Assembly: GCA_009733575.1 (NCBI GenBank)
Contig: ML769928.1
Span: 1 to 33,387 of the forward strand
Source: Gymnopus androsaceus JB14
Taxonomy: Eukaryota; Basidiomycota; Agaricomycetes; Agaricales; Omphalotaceae
Direction: 5' to 3'
Length of the DNA: 33,387 nucleotides
The position numbers and the translations under genes are program-made. Shown here piece by piece: positions 10,591 through 20,641 of the stretch. The notes below the pieces were generated by a model. It saw only the letters and a program-made list of their open reading frames with translations, was not told where the DNA came from and did no database searches. Positions within the stretch are counted from its first letter, which is position 1. Each line of letters begins with the position of its first letter.

Positions 10591-12874
10591 TCTGAATCTG
10601 GAGAAGGAGAAAAACCCAACAAACCTGTCTGGTCTAATCCTTATGATAAATCCGACTCTTCACGACCCTCAGATGGTGATGCAGACACACCACCTGATGA
10701 TCTCAATCTCTTTGATCCAGATCAAATACCGTTTTCGACTCAAGATGAGAATGTGAATCATCCACTAGATCTGCCTGGTGAATTTGATGATGATGATTCT
10801 TCTGATGATGGCCTCCTACCTTATCAACCATCTTGGTCTCCATCAATAAGTCCACCTACACCTCCTCGTCCTGATCCTTTCAGTCATAGACCAGAGGATG
10901 TTGCGGAATGGAAATGGCAGAATCCTGTGAGAGAATGTAGACCCCCTACCCAACCTGGCATGGCTCCTACTCCTGGAACTAGGGCTGGATGGCAATGCCA
11001 AATGGCTCGCAATATTCCTTTACCATTAAATGATCCCGCATAACCTCAGGCTGGTCCTTCAAACAGACCACACTCTCCTAGTCCTGATTCAGATGAAGAT
11101 GAGCCTGTATTATCATCAAATGATGATGACACGGAACCTGAATCTGAAGTGGATATCATATCAATGATTAAGGAAGGGGGAGTAAAATTACAAAACTTCT
11201 TGCTTGCTCACTTGATTCCCTATTCAAACTCCCTTGCCGAGTTTGACATTCAAAATTATTTGAATAATTTCCCTGACTCATGGTCACAACAAGCAGATTA
11301 CCGGAGTGCCGATAATAGTCAGGAAGAAATCAAAAAATGGGATCAAGCTTGCATGGATGAAATTGATGGATTAAAACAACAGAATGTTTTTGAGGTTGTC
11401 AAATTACCTCCTGGTTGTAAACCTATTAAATGTCCATGGGTTTTTAACAAGAAGAGAGATGGTTGATACAAAGCCCAACTCGTCGCGAAAGTATTTTCAT
11501 AAGCTCAAGGGATAGACTATAATGAGTTGTTTTTGCCTGTTGCACAATTTGAAACATGTAGAACACTCCTAGCTTTAGCCGCTTTAGAAGACTGGGAAAT
11601 CCAGGCTCTTGACATCAAACAGGCTTATCTTTATGGCAAGCTAGATGAAGAAATCTACATGGAACAACCCAAAGGCTTCGTTAAGGACAAAACAAAGGTT
11701 TGGAGGTTACACCAATCACTTTATGGTCTGAAACAGTCAGGCTTATCCTGGTGGAAAGAGTGCACTGCCTCTATGGGTAAACTAGGATTTAAGTGCTGTA
11801 ATTCAGATGCTGGTGTATACGTCTTCAAGGATAAAGGCAAAATCATAATTGCCATTGTATATGTTGATGACACATTGTTCATGGGTTCTGATAAAGATTG
11901 AGTCCTAAAGAAGAAAAAGGAATTTATGAAAATATGGGACTGCCATGATCTAGGTAAACCAAAAGAGTTCATTGGCATGTGCATAACTTGTGATCGCAAG
12001 AAGCAAAAATTGATTCTTGACCAAAGGGATTACCTTATCAAGATCATTTGCCGATTTTGCACAGATAAAGCAAAAGAAGCTCACACCCCATTACCTTCTT
12101 CTTGGACACCATCTGCAAACAATGCTTGTGTAGACCCTCAACTGCAATGCCAGTTCCAAAGTGTCATAGGATCATTATTGTACCTCATGTTAGGTACACA
12201 TCCTGATATTGCTTTTGCAGTTATCAAACTAAGTCAATATTCTGCAAATCCAAGTAAAGACCATTACGCCAAATGGCTTCATATCCTACGCTACCTGTTG
12301 TATACCAGGAACTATGAACTTGTTTTTGACGGTCTTTCGGATGCTGGCTTTTTAGCCTATTGCAACTCTGACTGGGCATCTGATCCTGATGATCGAAAAT
12401 CCCATACCGGGATGATCATCCAATTAGCAAATGGTCCAATATCTTGGGTTTCCCATAAACAAAAGACCGTTGCACTTTCTTCCACTGAGGCCGAAATATA
12501 TGGCATTGTCTGACTCATGTTGACAACTCATGTGGCTCCGATCTCTATTCAATGAGATTGGAATTTCAATTCAATCTTTACCATTACTGGGCAACAATCA
12601 AGGTTCCATCTTTCTTGCTTCGAATCCAATTCAAGAGAGAAGAATGAAACATATTGATATATGCTTCTATTACATTTGGGAAAGAGTCAAATTGAATGAA
12701 GTCAAACTGTTTTATGTTTGCACTGAAGATAACATGGCAGATATTCTAACAAAAAATCTTGCACTTGTTAAATTCGCAAAGTTTAAGGATCTTTTGGGAA
12801 TTAACTTTGAAGAAAACAAACCCATCAGGAAATTAACTTTCCAAGAAGTACATACCCCTGATCCAGGAAGTTAA
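10591..12874 (+). pseudogene. Ty1/copia pol, reverse transcriptase and RNase H part
   Basis: An acidic, proline-rich linker (10591-11150; includes GEFDDDDSSDDG) precedes the copia RT. RT signatures are CPWVFNKKRDG, DYNELFLPVA, ALDIKQAYLYGKL, SLYGLKQSGLSW and the active site IVYVDDTLF. The RNase H region carries YCNSDWASDPDD and the SSTEAE motif, and ends in a MADILTKNLA block typical of copia C-termini. Stops: TAA 11041, TGA 11464 (after KKRDG, where the family has Arg), TAA 11500, TGA 11899 and TGA 12511. A one-base frameshift lies between 12511 and 12530. Orientation is opposite to the gypsy element. Ends at TAA 12872-12874. Confidence 0.85.
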
Positions 12875-13200
12875 AATGTCTGGGCAGCAAAATTGTTGAG
12901 CTCCTCGAGCTCAAAGTAGTCAAGAACATGTAGCAGGAAACATCACCAAAGGCCAAGCTCATGTTTGGTCTTGGATCCAGCCTCCGCGAACTGCTTCTCC
13001 ATCTTCGGACTTCATGTTCCTTCAATGTATGGTAGCAAAGCACAGAAGTCTCTATCCTCCAATAACATGTGCCTTTGATGGCTTCGGATTTGATAGCAGG
13101 ACCCACTTTTGCTACATACTTAGTAGATTTGGCCTTAGAGCTCCTGTTGCCCTTCTTACATAGATTTTCTTTTCTTTTCATCTAAAGATCCCTTAAACCG
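12875..13200. other. Unassigned stretch after copia pol
   Basis: This lies between the copia stop and the LTR-like block. Both strands have open stretches (minus 13181-12825; plus about 12890-13165), but neither gives motifs I recognise and neither has a clear start or promoter. There is no polypurine tract just before 13201, so the LTR-like block may not belong to this copia copy. Confidence 0.4.
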
Positions 13201-13639
13201 TGTTGGAAGATACACTCATGATCATGGACATATGATCAGGTACTTTGTACCGTGATATTGGCCATTGGCTTACCGATCACCGAAATCACATTCCTACGTG
13301 TTGATATCATTTGATTAATGTCATTTGCTATTTACATACATGTGATTATAGCTAGGATATCAACTGCTGATGTATATACATACATCACATTGTAGGGACC
13401 ATTGTCCACATGGACACTTACCAATACTGTACCTATTATTAGATTTAGGGTACTGTACAGTTTACAGACATTTAGTATATAAGCTGTAGTAGTTTACATG
13501 TAGTCCCCATCGCTCTGCATACTACTGCTTCACTGTCTCATCTGACAATACTAAACTCTCTCACAACTGTTTCATCTCTCAAGCTCTACACTTGGTTAGT
13601 AATGTAATTTCACCATTTGGTCTCACTTGCTGTTCAACA
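13201..13639 (+). repeat. Copia-like LTR (3' LTR or solo)
   Basis: The block starts TGTTGGA and can end ...TTCAACA (one mismatch from an inverted match), the TG...CA form of copia LTRs. It holds a TATA-like TATATAAG at 13476-13483, about 160 bp before the end, followed by a pyrimidine-rich leader, as expected for an LTR promoter. No matching second copy is in the window and no 5-bp target duplication was found. The 3' end could instead be at 13590 (CTCTACA). Either the 3' LTR of the preceding copia or a solo LTR. Confidence 0.4.
13476..13483 (+). promoter_or_regulatory. TATA-like box in LTR-like block
   Basis: TATATAAG followed about 25-35 bp later by a pyrimidine-rich initiator-like stretch (CCCCATCGCTCTGC). 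Best read as the LTR promoter, if the surrounding block is an LTR. Confidence 0.35.
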
Positions 13640-13950
13640 CCAATAAGGCCCCTCAAAAAGGTGTCCTGACCCAAGTCCCAACCCATCCCAAAAATCCCAA
13701 GCCACACACTACTAGGCTTCTAGTTAGTTTCACTGATACATTATCATTATCCTAGCACTACATATGTAATATAGTCCATGTACATATGAACATGAAGATG
13801 TAAATGCTTTCATTTTGCCATGGTTTAATTTTATGATTCTCAAAACAATTCAAAAAAATTATATATTTAGCATTGAATGGAAGGACAATTGATGTTGAGT
13901 CTTGACATTCCTGTGACATCCATAGCAATCCATAGCAATCCATAACTCTG

Positions 13951-14392
13951 CATCAGAAAAAACTGTTTTGAGCCCAGGAGGATCCAAGGTCACCTAGTCC
14001 TCCATCAGCAAAACCTGTATTTTTGCTGGAGAAAACCCATCCATTCGGGACATCTCTGGAGCAAGGTACCCTATTCCAGAGACCTCTGGAGATCTCTGGA
14101 GAAAATTGACAGTTTTTTTTGACAGCTGTCAAGCTCCAGAGATCTCTGGAGACCTCCAGCAAAAATACAGGTTTTGCTGATGTCTTAGGCAACCTGAGGC
14201 ATCCTAGTTGGCCCAGGAAAAAGGGCCAAACTTTGGACACCTCAGGTATCCTAGTCATCCTAGGATGTCTCAGGATGTCCCAGGACACCTAGGATGACTA
14301 GGATACCTGAGGCATCCAAAGTTTTGCCCTTTTTCCTGGGACAACTAGGATGCCTGAGGGTCCTCCTGGTCTCAAAACAGTTTTTGCTGATG
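13951..14392. mobile_element. Foldback MITE of 442 bp with about 33-bp terminal inverted repeats
   Basis: The left end is CATCAGAAAAAACTGTTTTG; the right end, reverse complemented, is CATCAGCAAAAACTGTTTTG. The match continues through CCAGGAGGA, for about 33 bp. Most of the interior is a long imperfect palindrome: the arm around 14189-14265 (with CAACCTGAGGCATCCTAG) is repeated inverted at 14285-14360. There is no coding capacity. Non-autonomous; a DNA transposon acting in trans is inferred from structure. Confidence 0.7.
14003..14182. mobile_element. 180-bp MITE nested in the 442-bp foldback element
   Basis: The terminal inverted repeats are identical over about 28 bp, starting CATCAGCAAAACCTGTATTT at both ends when read inward. 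The interior has repeated CTCCAGAGATCTCTGGAG palindromes and a GACAGCTGTC. It interrupts the left arm of the surrounding palindrome, while the right arm is continuous, so it inserted later. Flanks end TC on the left and begin TC on the right, possibly a 2-bp duplication. It shares the CATCAGCAAAACC terminus with the MITEs at 20642 and 26004. Confidence 0.75.
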
Positions 14393-14455
14393 CTGGGGAC
14401 CTTGCTATGGGTGCTATCCAGTGCTATCCAACACACCCAGGTTTTGCTGGTGCTA

Positions 14456-15586
14456 TGCCTCAACTCTGAAGGGTACTCACCTGGTATTCACCAGCCTACC
14501 AGCTATTGTGACCCCTTGACTGGCACTTAATTTGATCTTCCTCAATTAGGTGTGTTGTGGATATTTTTCAATGAAAAATGATGTTATAAAAATGGTTTGA
14601 CTTTGTTGAATTACTTCAGCATGAAAGGACATTGTTATATTTGCCCTAGAAGTCAAATTCATGGGGATGAAACTTATTGCAAGTGAAGTGAAGCAATAAT
14701 GGGCTACCATAGAAGGAGTGTAGAATCTGGTTTAGCTGCTCCCTCACAGCCACTCCATTTTTAATAGATATGATGAGGCCATAAGGCAGTGATCCAAAAT
14801 GTTGGATTTACGTTTGCTGAGTGCCGTTGCTTGCCACGGCTTCCGATTGGAAATTAGTATTTACTGTATATAGGCCTGTTTAGTACATCGATCCCCCCAT
14901 CCGTTTGCCTCCCGACTCCTGGTACTACGAGGCTCAAATGGAATATACTGTTTGACTACAACATAGTACATATTGATATAAACCAAGAGCACTGACATTG
15001 TTATTACTTCCTTCGCGAGCACCCCATGTGGGACAACTAAGGATCAAGGCCAAAGGCCCCGAGCTGGATGAAGGAGGCTCACATGCAAATTCATGTTTCA
15101 ACATGCCCTGTACTTGTAGGGTCCATATGCTGTTGGTGAAACAAGTGCTGAAGGTAAGGTCATTGAATTAGCTAAATAACTCGAAAAAAGGAACACAAAA
15201 GAACGTTGTATTAGCATTTATAGTACATACAAGCAATAAACAAAAAGCATTAAAACAGTATTATTCTGCGCACAAATGTCCGCAATTCTGAAATATAGCT
15301 TCCGATGCAAAGGACTCGCTATAAGCCATCTATCTTGCACAGTTGCATCTCTACCGCTGACACCCAATCATTCAGCCCCACGTCCTACTCGTTTCGTTTC
15401 CGACACTGTTCCCATTCATGGGCTTCTCTTCCTGCAGAGCGCTCGCACCCGCAGGATTACGCTAATTGTCGTTCCCATGGCGTAAGCTCCACCTGTACAT
15501 GCCTTCTGCTGTCCACAATAATTACTATCAGTGTTATGCAATATGCAACGGTCTTAACAGCGTAAAAATATAATAGGAGGGAATTT
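14456..15586. other. No gene recognised
   Basis: AT-rich sequence with short, unconvincing open frames on either strand. The last few hundred bases probably hold the 3' flank of the minus-strand membrane protein gene ending at 15587. I see no transposon termini or tandem array. Confidence 0.4.
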
Positions 15587-16440
15587 TTAAAAGGACTTAA
15601 TAATGGCTATGCCGATGCAGAGAAGACCCAGCCAGAAGTAAAGAACGAAGTAAAGAACGTAGACTGTCTTGGAGCTTTGGAAGCCGTCTATCAGTGCCAT
15701 GGTCAGCTTTGGACGTCTGACGGTTTGAGACATTGGAGAGACGTTGTAAACGTACGAGTTGAGCCGCAGGGGATGTACAGCCCAAGTGGAACTAAAGACA
15801 GTGCGATCACCATGGTATAGGAAGAAAGGTAGAGGGAGAGAGAGAGAGACATACTGTTCACGAAGCCCAAGAGGAGAATTATTCAGCCAAGCCGCCGGCT
15901 GAAAAAAATTGGTACAACGCCGACTGCATGGGATTAAGGAATGTGATGCTCACCAGGGGCCAGTCAATGAAGGGGTGATCAAGACGTTGCGTCGGATAAC
16001 GATAGGGAATCAGGGCTATCATCAGACCACCTATAGCTTGCAGGAGGAATAGAATGGGTAAAGCAAGCCCGATCCTCTAATCCATCAAAACAAAGTTTGA
16101 ATATCAGGCAACGCGCAAAGACAGAAAGGATGTGGACAACCCCGGGTCACCTTGTGCGCAGATTGAACTGTTCGTCGCCTGAGATGAATATCGATGAAAT
16201 GAACGAGGAAGAAGGCTGGAGAGGGGAAGCGGCGAAGGTAGCGAGTGAGGATAGCTCTATCATGCCATAGGCATAAAATCGGTTTTGGAAGGACAAGACG
16301 AGGGACGACTCATACGAGCCTGGATGCTCGAGGGAATAGTCCAATACCTTGATAAATCAACTACATCAAGTGGAATCGTTTTGAACGAGGGAGGAAGGCC
16401 ACGGAATCGTAGTCAGGTTTGCTTCTGGAGTCAAAGCCGA
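15587..16440 (-). CDS. Spliced multi-pass membrane protein, 5' end uncertain
   Basis: Four exons fit in frame. Exon to 16151 joins 16076-15954, then 15898-15855, then 15791-15587, across introns 16150-16077 (74 nt), 15953-15899 (55 nt) and 15854-15792 (63 nt), all GT...AG. The protein has a hydrophobic helix RIGLALPILFLLQAIGGLMI after HK, a polar middle, and a strongly hydrophobic C-terminus (YVLYFVLYFWLGLLCIGIAI) ending in KSF. The HK-R-IG-LALPILFLLQ pattern recalls a cytochrome b561-like helix, but the middle does not match, so I give no family. The 5' exon frame can be followed back to about 16440 (with ILTRYLRRFPSPAFF) but meets TAG and TGA. It is therefore either a pseudogene 5' end or an unseen intron. 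Stop TAA 15587-15589. Confidence 0.5.
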
Positions 16441-16608
16441 AAAGAAATACTAGTCAACAATCGTTCGAGCAAAAGAAAGAGCAGAAAGTACGCACCATAG
16501 GCTGTAATCCACCTGCACACTCTACTCTATTCGCCGGTATCATTCATAAAACTCTTCAGACTTCAGTGGTCCAGAACCCAATTCTGCGGCGCTGCTTCGA
16601 CTTTTCCA
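16421..16608 (+). repeat. Inverted duplicate, left copy (partner 32036-32182)
   Basis: Shares GTCAACAATCGTTCGAGCAA, TGGAGTCAAAGCCGAAA and AAAACTCTTCAGA with the minus strand of 32182-32036, in the same order with small gaps. By eye about 80-85% identity over 150-180 bp. In both copies it lies upstream of an ORF whose first readable codons spell FGFDSRS. It is probably a duplicated gene-flank or promoter-plus-first-exon segment. Confidence 0.6.
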
Positions 16609-16858
16609 GAACCTAGTCCTTCATGACCCGCTATTGTTTTGTTTCTTTTCGATGCATTTACTCGCGTTGGTGGTTTCTTGTTTGCCTGTCTACTACTAGG
16701 TTTGTTGCTATTCTTGCTGTCGGTGGTGCGAGACGCGTGTTGCGAAAGAAGAAATAAGCGCTCGTTTCCATTTCTTTTCTTTGCCACCATCGTCCTCGGA
16801 GTCGATTGCAACGTTGATTCACTACTCACTACTGAATTCATTAAATCTTTACGCTTTT

Positions 16859-17099
16859 ATGATGAAACGACAATCTAAATTCTACAATCCAAACGCGCCG
16901 AAAGACGATTCAGAGTCGGAGCTCATTGGCATAGGTATGTCTTAAAGCTATGTCCTGATCGTTTTTCTAAACTAGATCTCCACAAATCCTAGAACCCTAC
17001 GCGCGTCTCTATCGACTACTCAAGAGAGGACCAGCATCTACTCGCCATGGAAACAAGAGAAGTGCTGAAGGATCATCAGTTCCCGAGTATCAATACTGA
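16859..17099 (+). CDS. Small two-exon gene, divergent from the membrane protein gene
   Basis: ATG 16859 (a second ATG follows directly) opens a hydrophilic, charged first exon to 16934 (starts MMKRQSKFYNPNAPKDDS). A GTATGT donor, a CTAAAC branch point at 16967 and acceptor CCTAG at 16992 define a 58-nt intron. Exon 2 (16993-17099) continues in frame (YARLYRLLKRG) to TGA, giving about 60 aa. A nearer acceptor at 16975 would give an early stop. No domain or signal peptide seen; further exons or decay are possible. Function unknown. Confidence 0.35.
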
Positions 17100-18178
17100 A
17101 TTATCATCCTTCAGGCGTTGGACATGCACCGTCCTATGAAGAACCAGATGTTACGAACAAACTTATCTTTAACTTTGCTCGAGACACCATCATAGATTTC
17201 GATTGTTCTTGTTCTACTTGGTATAGAATGCGGTTGATGCATAGCTTTCTCTTTGTTGTTGGTCGAGAAGGATATAATGATAATGGTATACGCTGCCTGC
17301 TATAACTGATGAGCTGCTAGCTCAAGTACAACTCCTATGAATCTGTAGTAGTGCCACGGTAGACTCGAGCCGGTAGCATCTATATGGACGCGTTGATTTC
17401 CGACGATCAAAGGGGCCAGTGAAGCTGAAAGTGATTCCGCAATCAAGCCTCTGTAGCAGGGAATGGTTATTGTCGCAGCTGCATTTGCGGGAGCGGGTCT
17501 TTGATTAGGGCTACAGAGAAGAATCATCTCGTCTCGACCGTCTGAAACCTAGACTCCTCGGGAAAGGGTTGATTTGTTGATGAAGACCGATTTATCCAGT
17601 GAGTATACTATGATATATGTCTGCAAGGAAGCTCAAAATTCAACGATGGCTTTCGTCTCATTCACGGATAGAACACCAACTTTGTTGCCTTTGATGTCGT
17701 CGGCTAGCTGTCTATGATCTTCAACTGCCAACTACATCTACCAACGATGGCGACAAGGATATTATATTTGATCACATTCAAGCCGAACTGATGAACATCT
17801 TCTAGTGATCCTTCAAAAATTCATTGGAGTCATTCTGGGAATGTTCGGTATGTCTTGATTCTGTTCGTCAGAATCAGTCGTCTTGGGAATCGACAACCAC
17901 TAAACTGCCTGTACCGGACGAGGTAACCAGGTGTAGTATGCAATTTGGAAACCGAAATCGTCGGCTGGAAACCCTTTAAAAGAGATCCTCGACTCAAACT
18001 TCAAACTACATCCATCGTTTTGTTTTTTATCTCTTTCTTCCTTCTTTCTTCATCTTGGCTGGTAGGTACTTCGCGACCCTCGATACAACCTTTGAACTGA
18101 CGCACCCTAAGAGCCATTTCATTCTATCTACACATTCATTCTTACACTTTCCACCCATCACCGAATATAAATTCGAAT
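17100..18178. other. No gene recognised; promoter region of 18179 gene at right end
   Basis: Short open frames exist on both strands (for example minus 17527-17300), with no motif and no good splice model. The right end (about 17960-18178) has a TTTAAAAG element and pyrimidine-rich leader sequence, fitting the promoter and 5' UTR of the small secreted protein gene. Confidence 0.35.
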
Positions 18179-18382
18179 ATGCGTTTCTACATCACAATAG
18201 TGGCCCTCTTGGTTTCAAGCGTTATTGCCTCTCCGATTACAAAGGTGTAAGTCCAAAGTCTTTTTGCTTCGTTTTTGTCTTTTGAACCTCTCTTTTTTAG
18301 TAATCGAGCAAACTGTGGTGGTTGTAATGGCGATATGACTTGTCTAATCGCCAACGGATGTATTGGTAGACGGCCTAATTAG
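18179..18382 (+). CDS. Small secreted cysteine-containing protein, 49 aa
   Basis: Exon 1 (18179-18246) encodes a signal peptide: MRFY, then a hydrophobic core (ITIVALLVSSVIA), with likely cleavage after VIA. A canonical GTAAGT donor and TTTTTTAG acceptor define a 54-nt intron (18247-18300). Exon 2 (18301-18382) reads on in frame to TAG. The mature peptide is about 31 aa with four Cys in the pattern C-x2-C-x6-C-x5-C (NCGGCNGDMTCLIANGCIG). The two exons add to exactly 50 codons. It is small, secreted and Cys-bearing, like fungal secreted or effector-type peptides, but I know no named family and infer no role. Intact, unlike most of the window. Confidence 0.6.
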
Positions 18383-19269
18383 GGCGGAAGAAGAAGTATA
18401 TTAAAGTTGCATTAGGATATTTAAATCTCAAGGACGCGCTGAGAACCTTCGGCGCGCTTCATCCTGCATTATCTCTCATACCATGGACCATGATGGTCAA
18501 CCGAGGTTGGGAAGTACCTAAATAAAAGTGGTGCCGCTTCTTTTAAACAACTTTCAAAGCAAAGCTAGAGCAACTTGAACAGTGAAAACGTTATACGCAG
18601 CGCATACACCAAGCGTTCTCGAGGATGATATGTATACCACTAGTAGTAGTAAGTACCTAGAGGGGCTATTGAGTATTAATTAAACAAACCTTCGCCATAC
18701 CTTCTAATTTCGTACATCCAGGTATCCTCCCTCCCAAACATATAAATCTCCTTCACCCTACATACCTCTGTCTTCCACATCCTCCACTTCCGCTTAAGAT
18801 ATTTATGCTTCCTACTCAGTGTCAATGTATGTACTTGAGTCCAGATAATACGCAGTCGGAGTCGAAGCCGAAGGAGGAAAAGAGCCAAATGTTGAAGCCG
18901 TCGAAATCGATAGACGATTGGGAATGTTTGATTGAGGGATGGGTAGATCGACCCAAATTTTAGAATTCTATCTCATTGAAACTTCCGGCTGATTGTATTC
19001 TTTCTAGATGTTTGTTTGTGCTCCGATTTTGCCCCGTCCTGTCCGACTTCTCCTCTACCCCCACTCCTTTAGACTCCAAATCCTCGGCGCTCATACCCCA
19101 TTGCTTTCCTGCAGCCATTCCTCTACTACTGTTCACCCTATGTCCCCCCCACCCGGGCCCCCTTTTCGCGATAGCTAACAACTATAACTTGACAGATGTA
19201 CAAAACGCGGATTAAGTCAATGACAGTCCATCCCTTGGCCTCGTAGTAGTGCAGATCATAGGAGATGAT

Positions 19270-19330
19270 AAGTCCATGGCTCAGTTGGTATGGCAGGTCA
19301 CTAGTATGAGTTGATTCGAGGTGTTAGTGC
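19270..19330 (+). repeat. tRNA-like fragment, possible SINE remnant
   Basis: TGGCTCAGTTGG matches a pol III A-box, and GTTGATTCGAGG about 22 bases on resembles a degenerate B-box. No full cloverleaf can be drawn and the box spacing is short, so this is not a working tRNA gene. A tRNA-derived SINE fragment is possible. Confidence 0.25.
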
Positions 19331-19490
19331 TATGACAGTGAGGTCATGTTAGAAATAAGAAATGGAGTTATAATGATTGTGTAGCCGTTTGGCCTCAACT
19401 GGGCCCTGAGGCAAACGGGTAAAGTACATGAGTAACTACATACTGTATACCTGTAAGGATGACTATGTCATAGTGCATATAACAGGAAAG

Positions 19491-19577
19491 TGGGTACTAT
19501 GTGAATATCTGTGGGTACTATGCATACAGTAAAGTGGCTACTGTGAGTATATGCATGGATACTGTGAGTGTATGCAC
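19491..19577. repeat. Imperfect short tandem motif
   Basis: Variants of a GG(G/A/C)TACT(A/G)TG unit recur four times at about 20-27 bp spacing (GGGTACTATG, GGGTACTATG, GGCTACTGTG, GGATACTGTG). Low copy and degenerate. Confidence 0.45.
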
Positions 19578-19842
19578 AAATATCTCCTGTGATATCATAT
19601 ATTCATAAGTATGTTGTAATGTGGGTTAAAATAGATTTTCTGTAAATTCCAACAGGTCAGTCATTCAAGTTGGCTGGTCCCAGAGTGTATCTGAATCCAC
19701 AGGAAAATCACAGACTTGGCAGCATTTGTTCTGGAATATAGGAGGATAGGGCTCTTTTTCTCATCCCCCAAACCACTCTACATCTCATCTTTATCTGCAA
19801 GCTTTTCTGCACCCTCTCATCTACCTACATCAACACATCTAA

Positions 19843-20102
19843 ATGGATCGTCTAAGTGAGTGCTATTGTCTTTTCCCTCATCTATCCCACTCAGGCTTAC
19901 CAGTATTTTCTTTAGAAGCTTTTACATTCACCAATGAGGAATTAGATGCAGCTGGTCTTTGGGATGAAGGTGAGTATCTTAGTCATTTTGCGCATTTTTC
20001 CCACACTTACCATCTCCCTTGTTGGTGTTTCCGGGCTTGCCAGGTAATTAAGACAATAATGGAGTACCCCAAACTCCTAGGCGAGTCCCTCACCTTTAAT
20101 CC
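19843..20102 (+). CDS. Partial spliced gene of unknown function
   Basis: ATG 19843 follows a promoter-like CT-rich leader. Exon 1 (19843-19855) joins exon 2 (19904-19969) across a 48-nt GTGAGT...CCAG intron to give MDRLIFSLEAFTFTNEELDA then AGLWDE, a coherent acidic peptide. A second GTGAGT donor lies at 19970. Acceptors at 20043 or 20052 both lead to a stop soon after, so the 3' end is either broken or lost, possibly to the repeats starting at 20190. No family recognised. Confidence 0.35.
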
Positions 20103-20189
20103 ACATCTGTACCACATTTATCACTTTGCATTTAGATCTGTCTCTGTTCACGCTCAAGTGTATCAACTACTTGGGCCATTGCAAAAAAT

Positions 20190-20240
20190 ATATTGTACTT
20201 ATGGTTGATATATGTATGGCCACAAATAGTAGTAGTATTA
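20190..20240 (+). repeat. Dispersed repeat fragment, copy 1
   Basis: Includes ATGGTTGATATATGTATGGC and a TAGTAGTATT run. The same sequence with few changes occurs at 21251-21306. A MITE end (CATCAG) abuts it at 20241. Confidence 0.55.
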
Positions 20241-20400
20241 CATCAGCAAAACCTGGGTGTACTGGACAGCGCTGGATAGCGCTGTCCAGCACTCATAGCA
20301 CCCATAGTACCCATGGCAAGGTCATCTATCCAGAGCTATGGAATGCTATGGGCTGCTATGAATCGCTATGGCTTGCTATAGATTTGACGGGAACATCATC
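20241..20400. mobile_element. TGCTATGG-type MITE, right end missing
   Basis: Begins CATCAGCAAAACCTGGGTG, identical to the end of the MITE at 20642, and contains CTATGG repeats (GCTATGGGCTGCTATGAATC). No inverted right terminus was found; the right limit is approximate. Confidence 0.5.
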
Positions 20401-20641
20401 TGTCAGGGTAGGATCGAATTCAACACTAAATATATGGCCGCTTGAATTGTCCCTCTCAAGTCTTGAGCAAGACCAAAATAATTATAATAAAATCATATAT
20501 TGTTGCGTTCATGGTAGTGACTGGTAGTACATACTAAGTAGACTTACTTAAATTACTAGGATAATATTGTAATGAACTACAGTACTAGTATGTACTACCG
20601 ATGCTTGATTAGAGGTGTCGAGCAAGTATGATGGTATTTTT

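Larger units (their letters stand above)
13917..14455. mobile_element. TGCTATGG-type MITE interrupted by another element
   Basis: Left remnant 13917-13950 has repeated CATAGCAATC units. The right remnant 14393-14455 ends ACCCAGGTTTTGCTGGTG, one base different from the end of the related MITE at 20642-20810 (ACCCAGGTTTTGCTGATG), and shares GGGGACCTTGCTATGGG with it. The two remnants flank the element at 13951-14392, with CTG on both sides of the insertion. The left terminus of this copy was not found. Confidence 0.5.
18383..19842. other. Mostly no gene recognised; tRNA-like and short tandem motifs
   Basis: Open frames on both strands (minus 18888-18676, plus 18976-19215) lack motifs. A CTAAC...TTGACAG intron-end-like signal ends at 19194 but no matching exons were found. 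The tRNA-like piece (19270-19330) and tandem-like motif (19491-19577) are listed separately. The last 120 bp (GAATATAGG, then a CT-rich leader) look like a promoter for the 19843 gene. Confidence 0.35.

Noticed and set aside
9684..12874. Copia element as potentially active
   Set aside because: It lacks gag, protease and a 5' LTR and has nine or more stops and at least three frame changes.
13951..14392. Palindrome as a transcription terminator or structured RNA
   Set aside because: It has terminal inverted repeats, interrupts another repeat with a short flank duplication and itself contains a nested element, so a transposon origin explains it.
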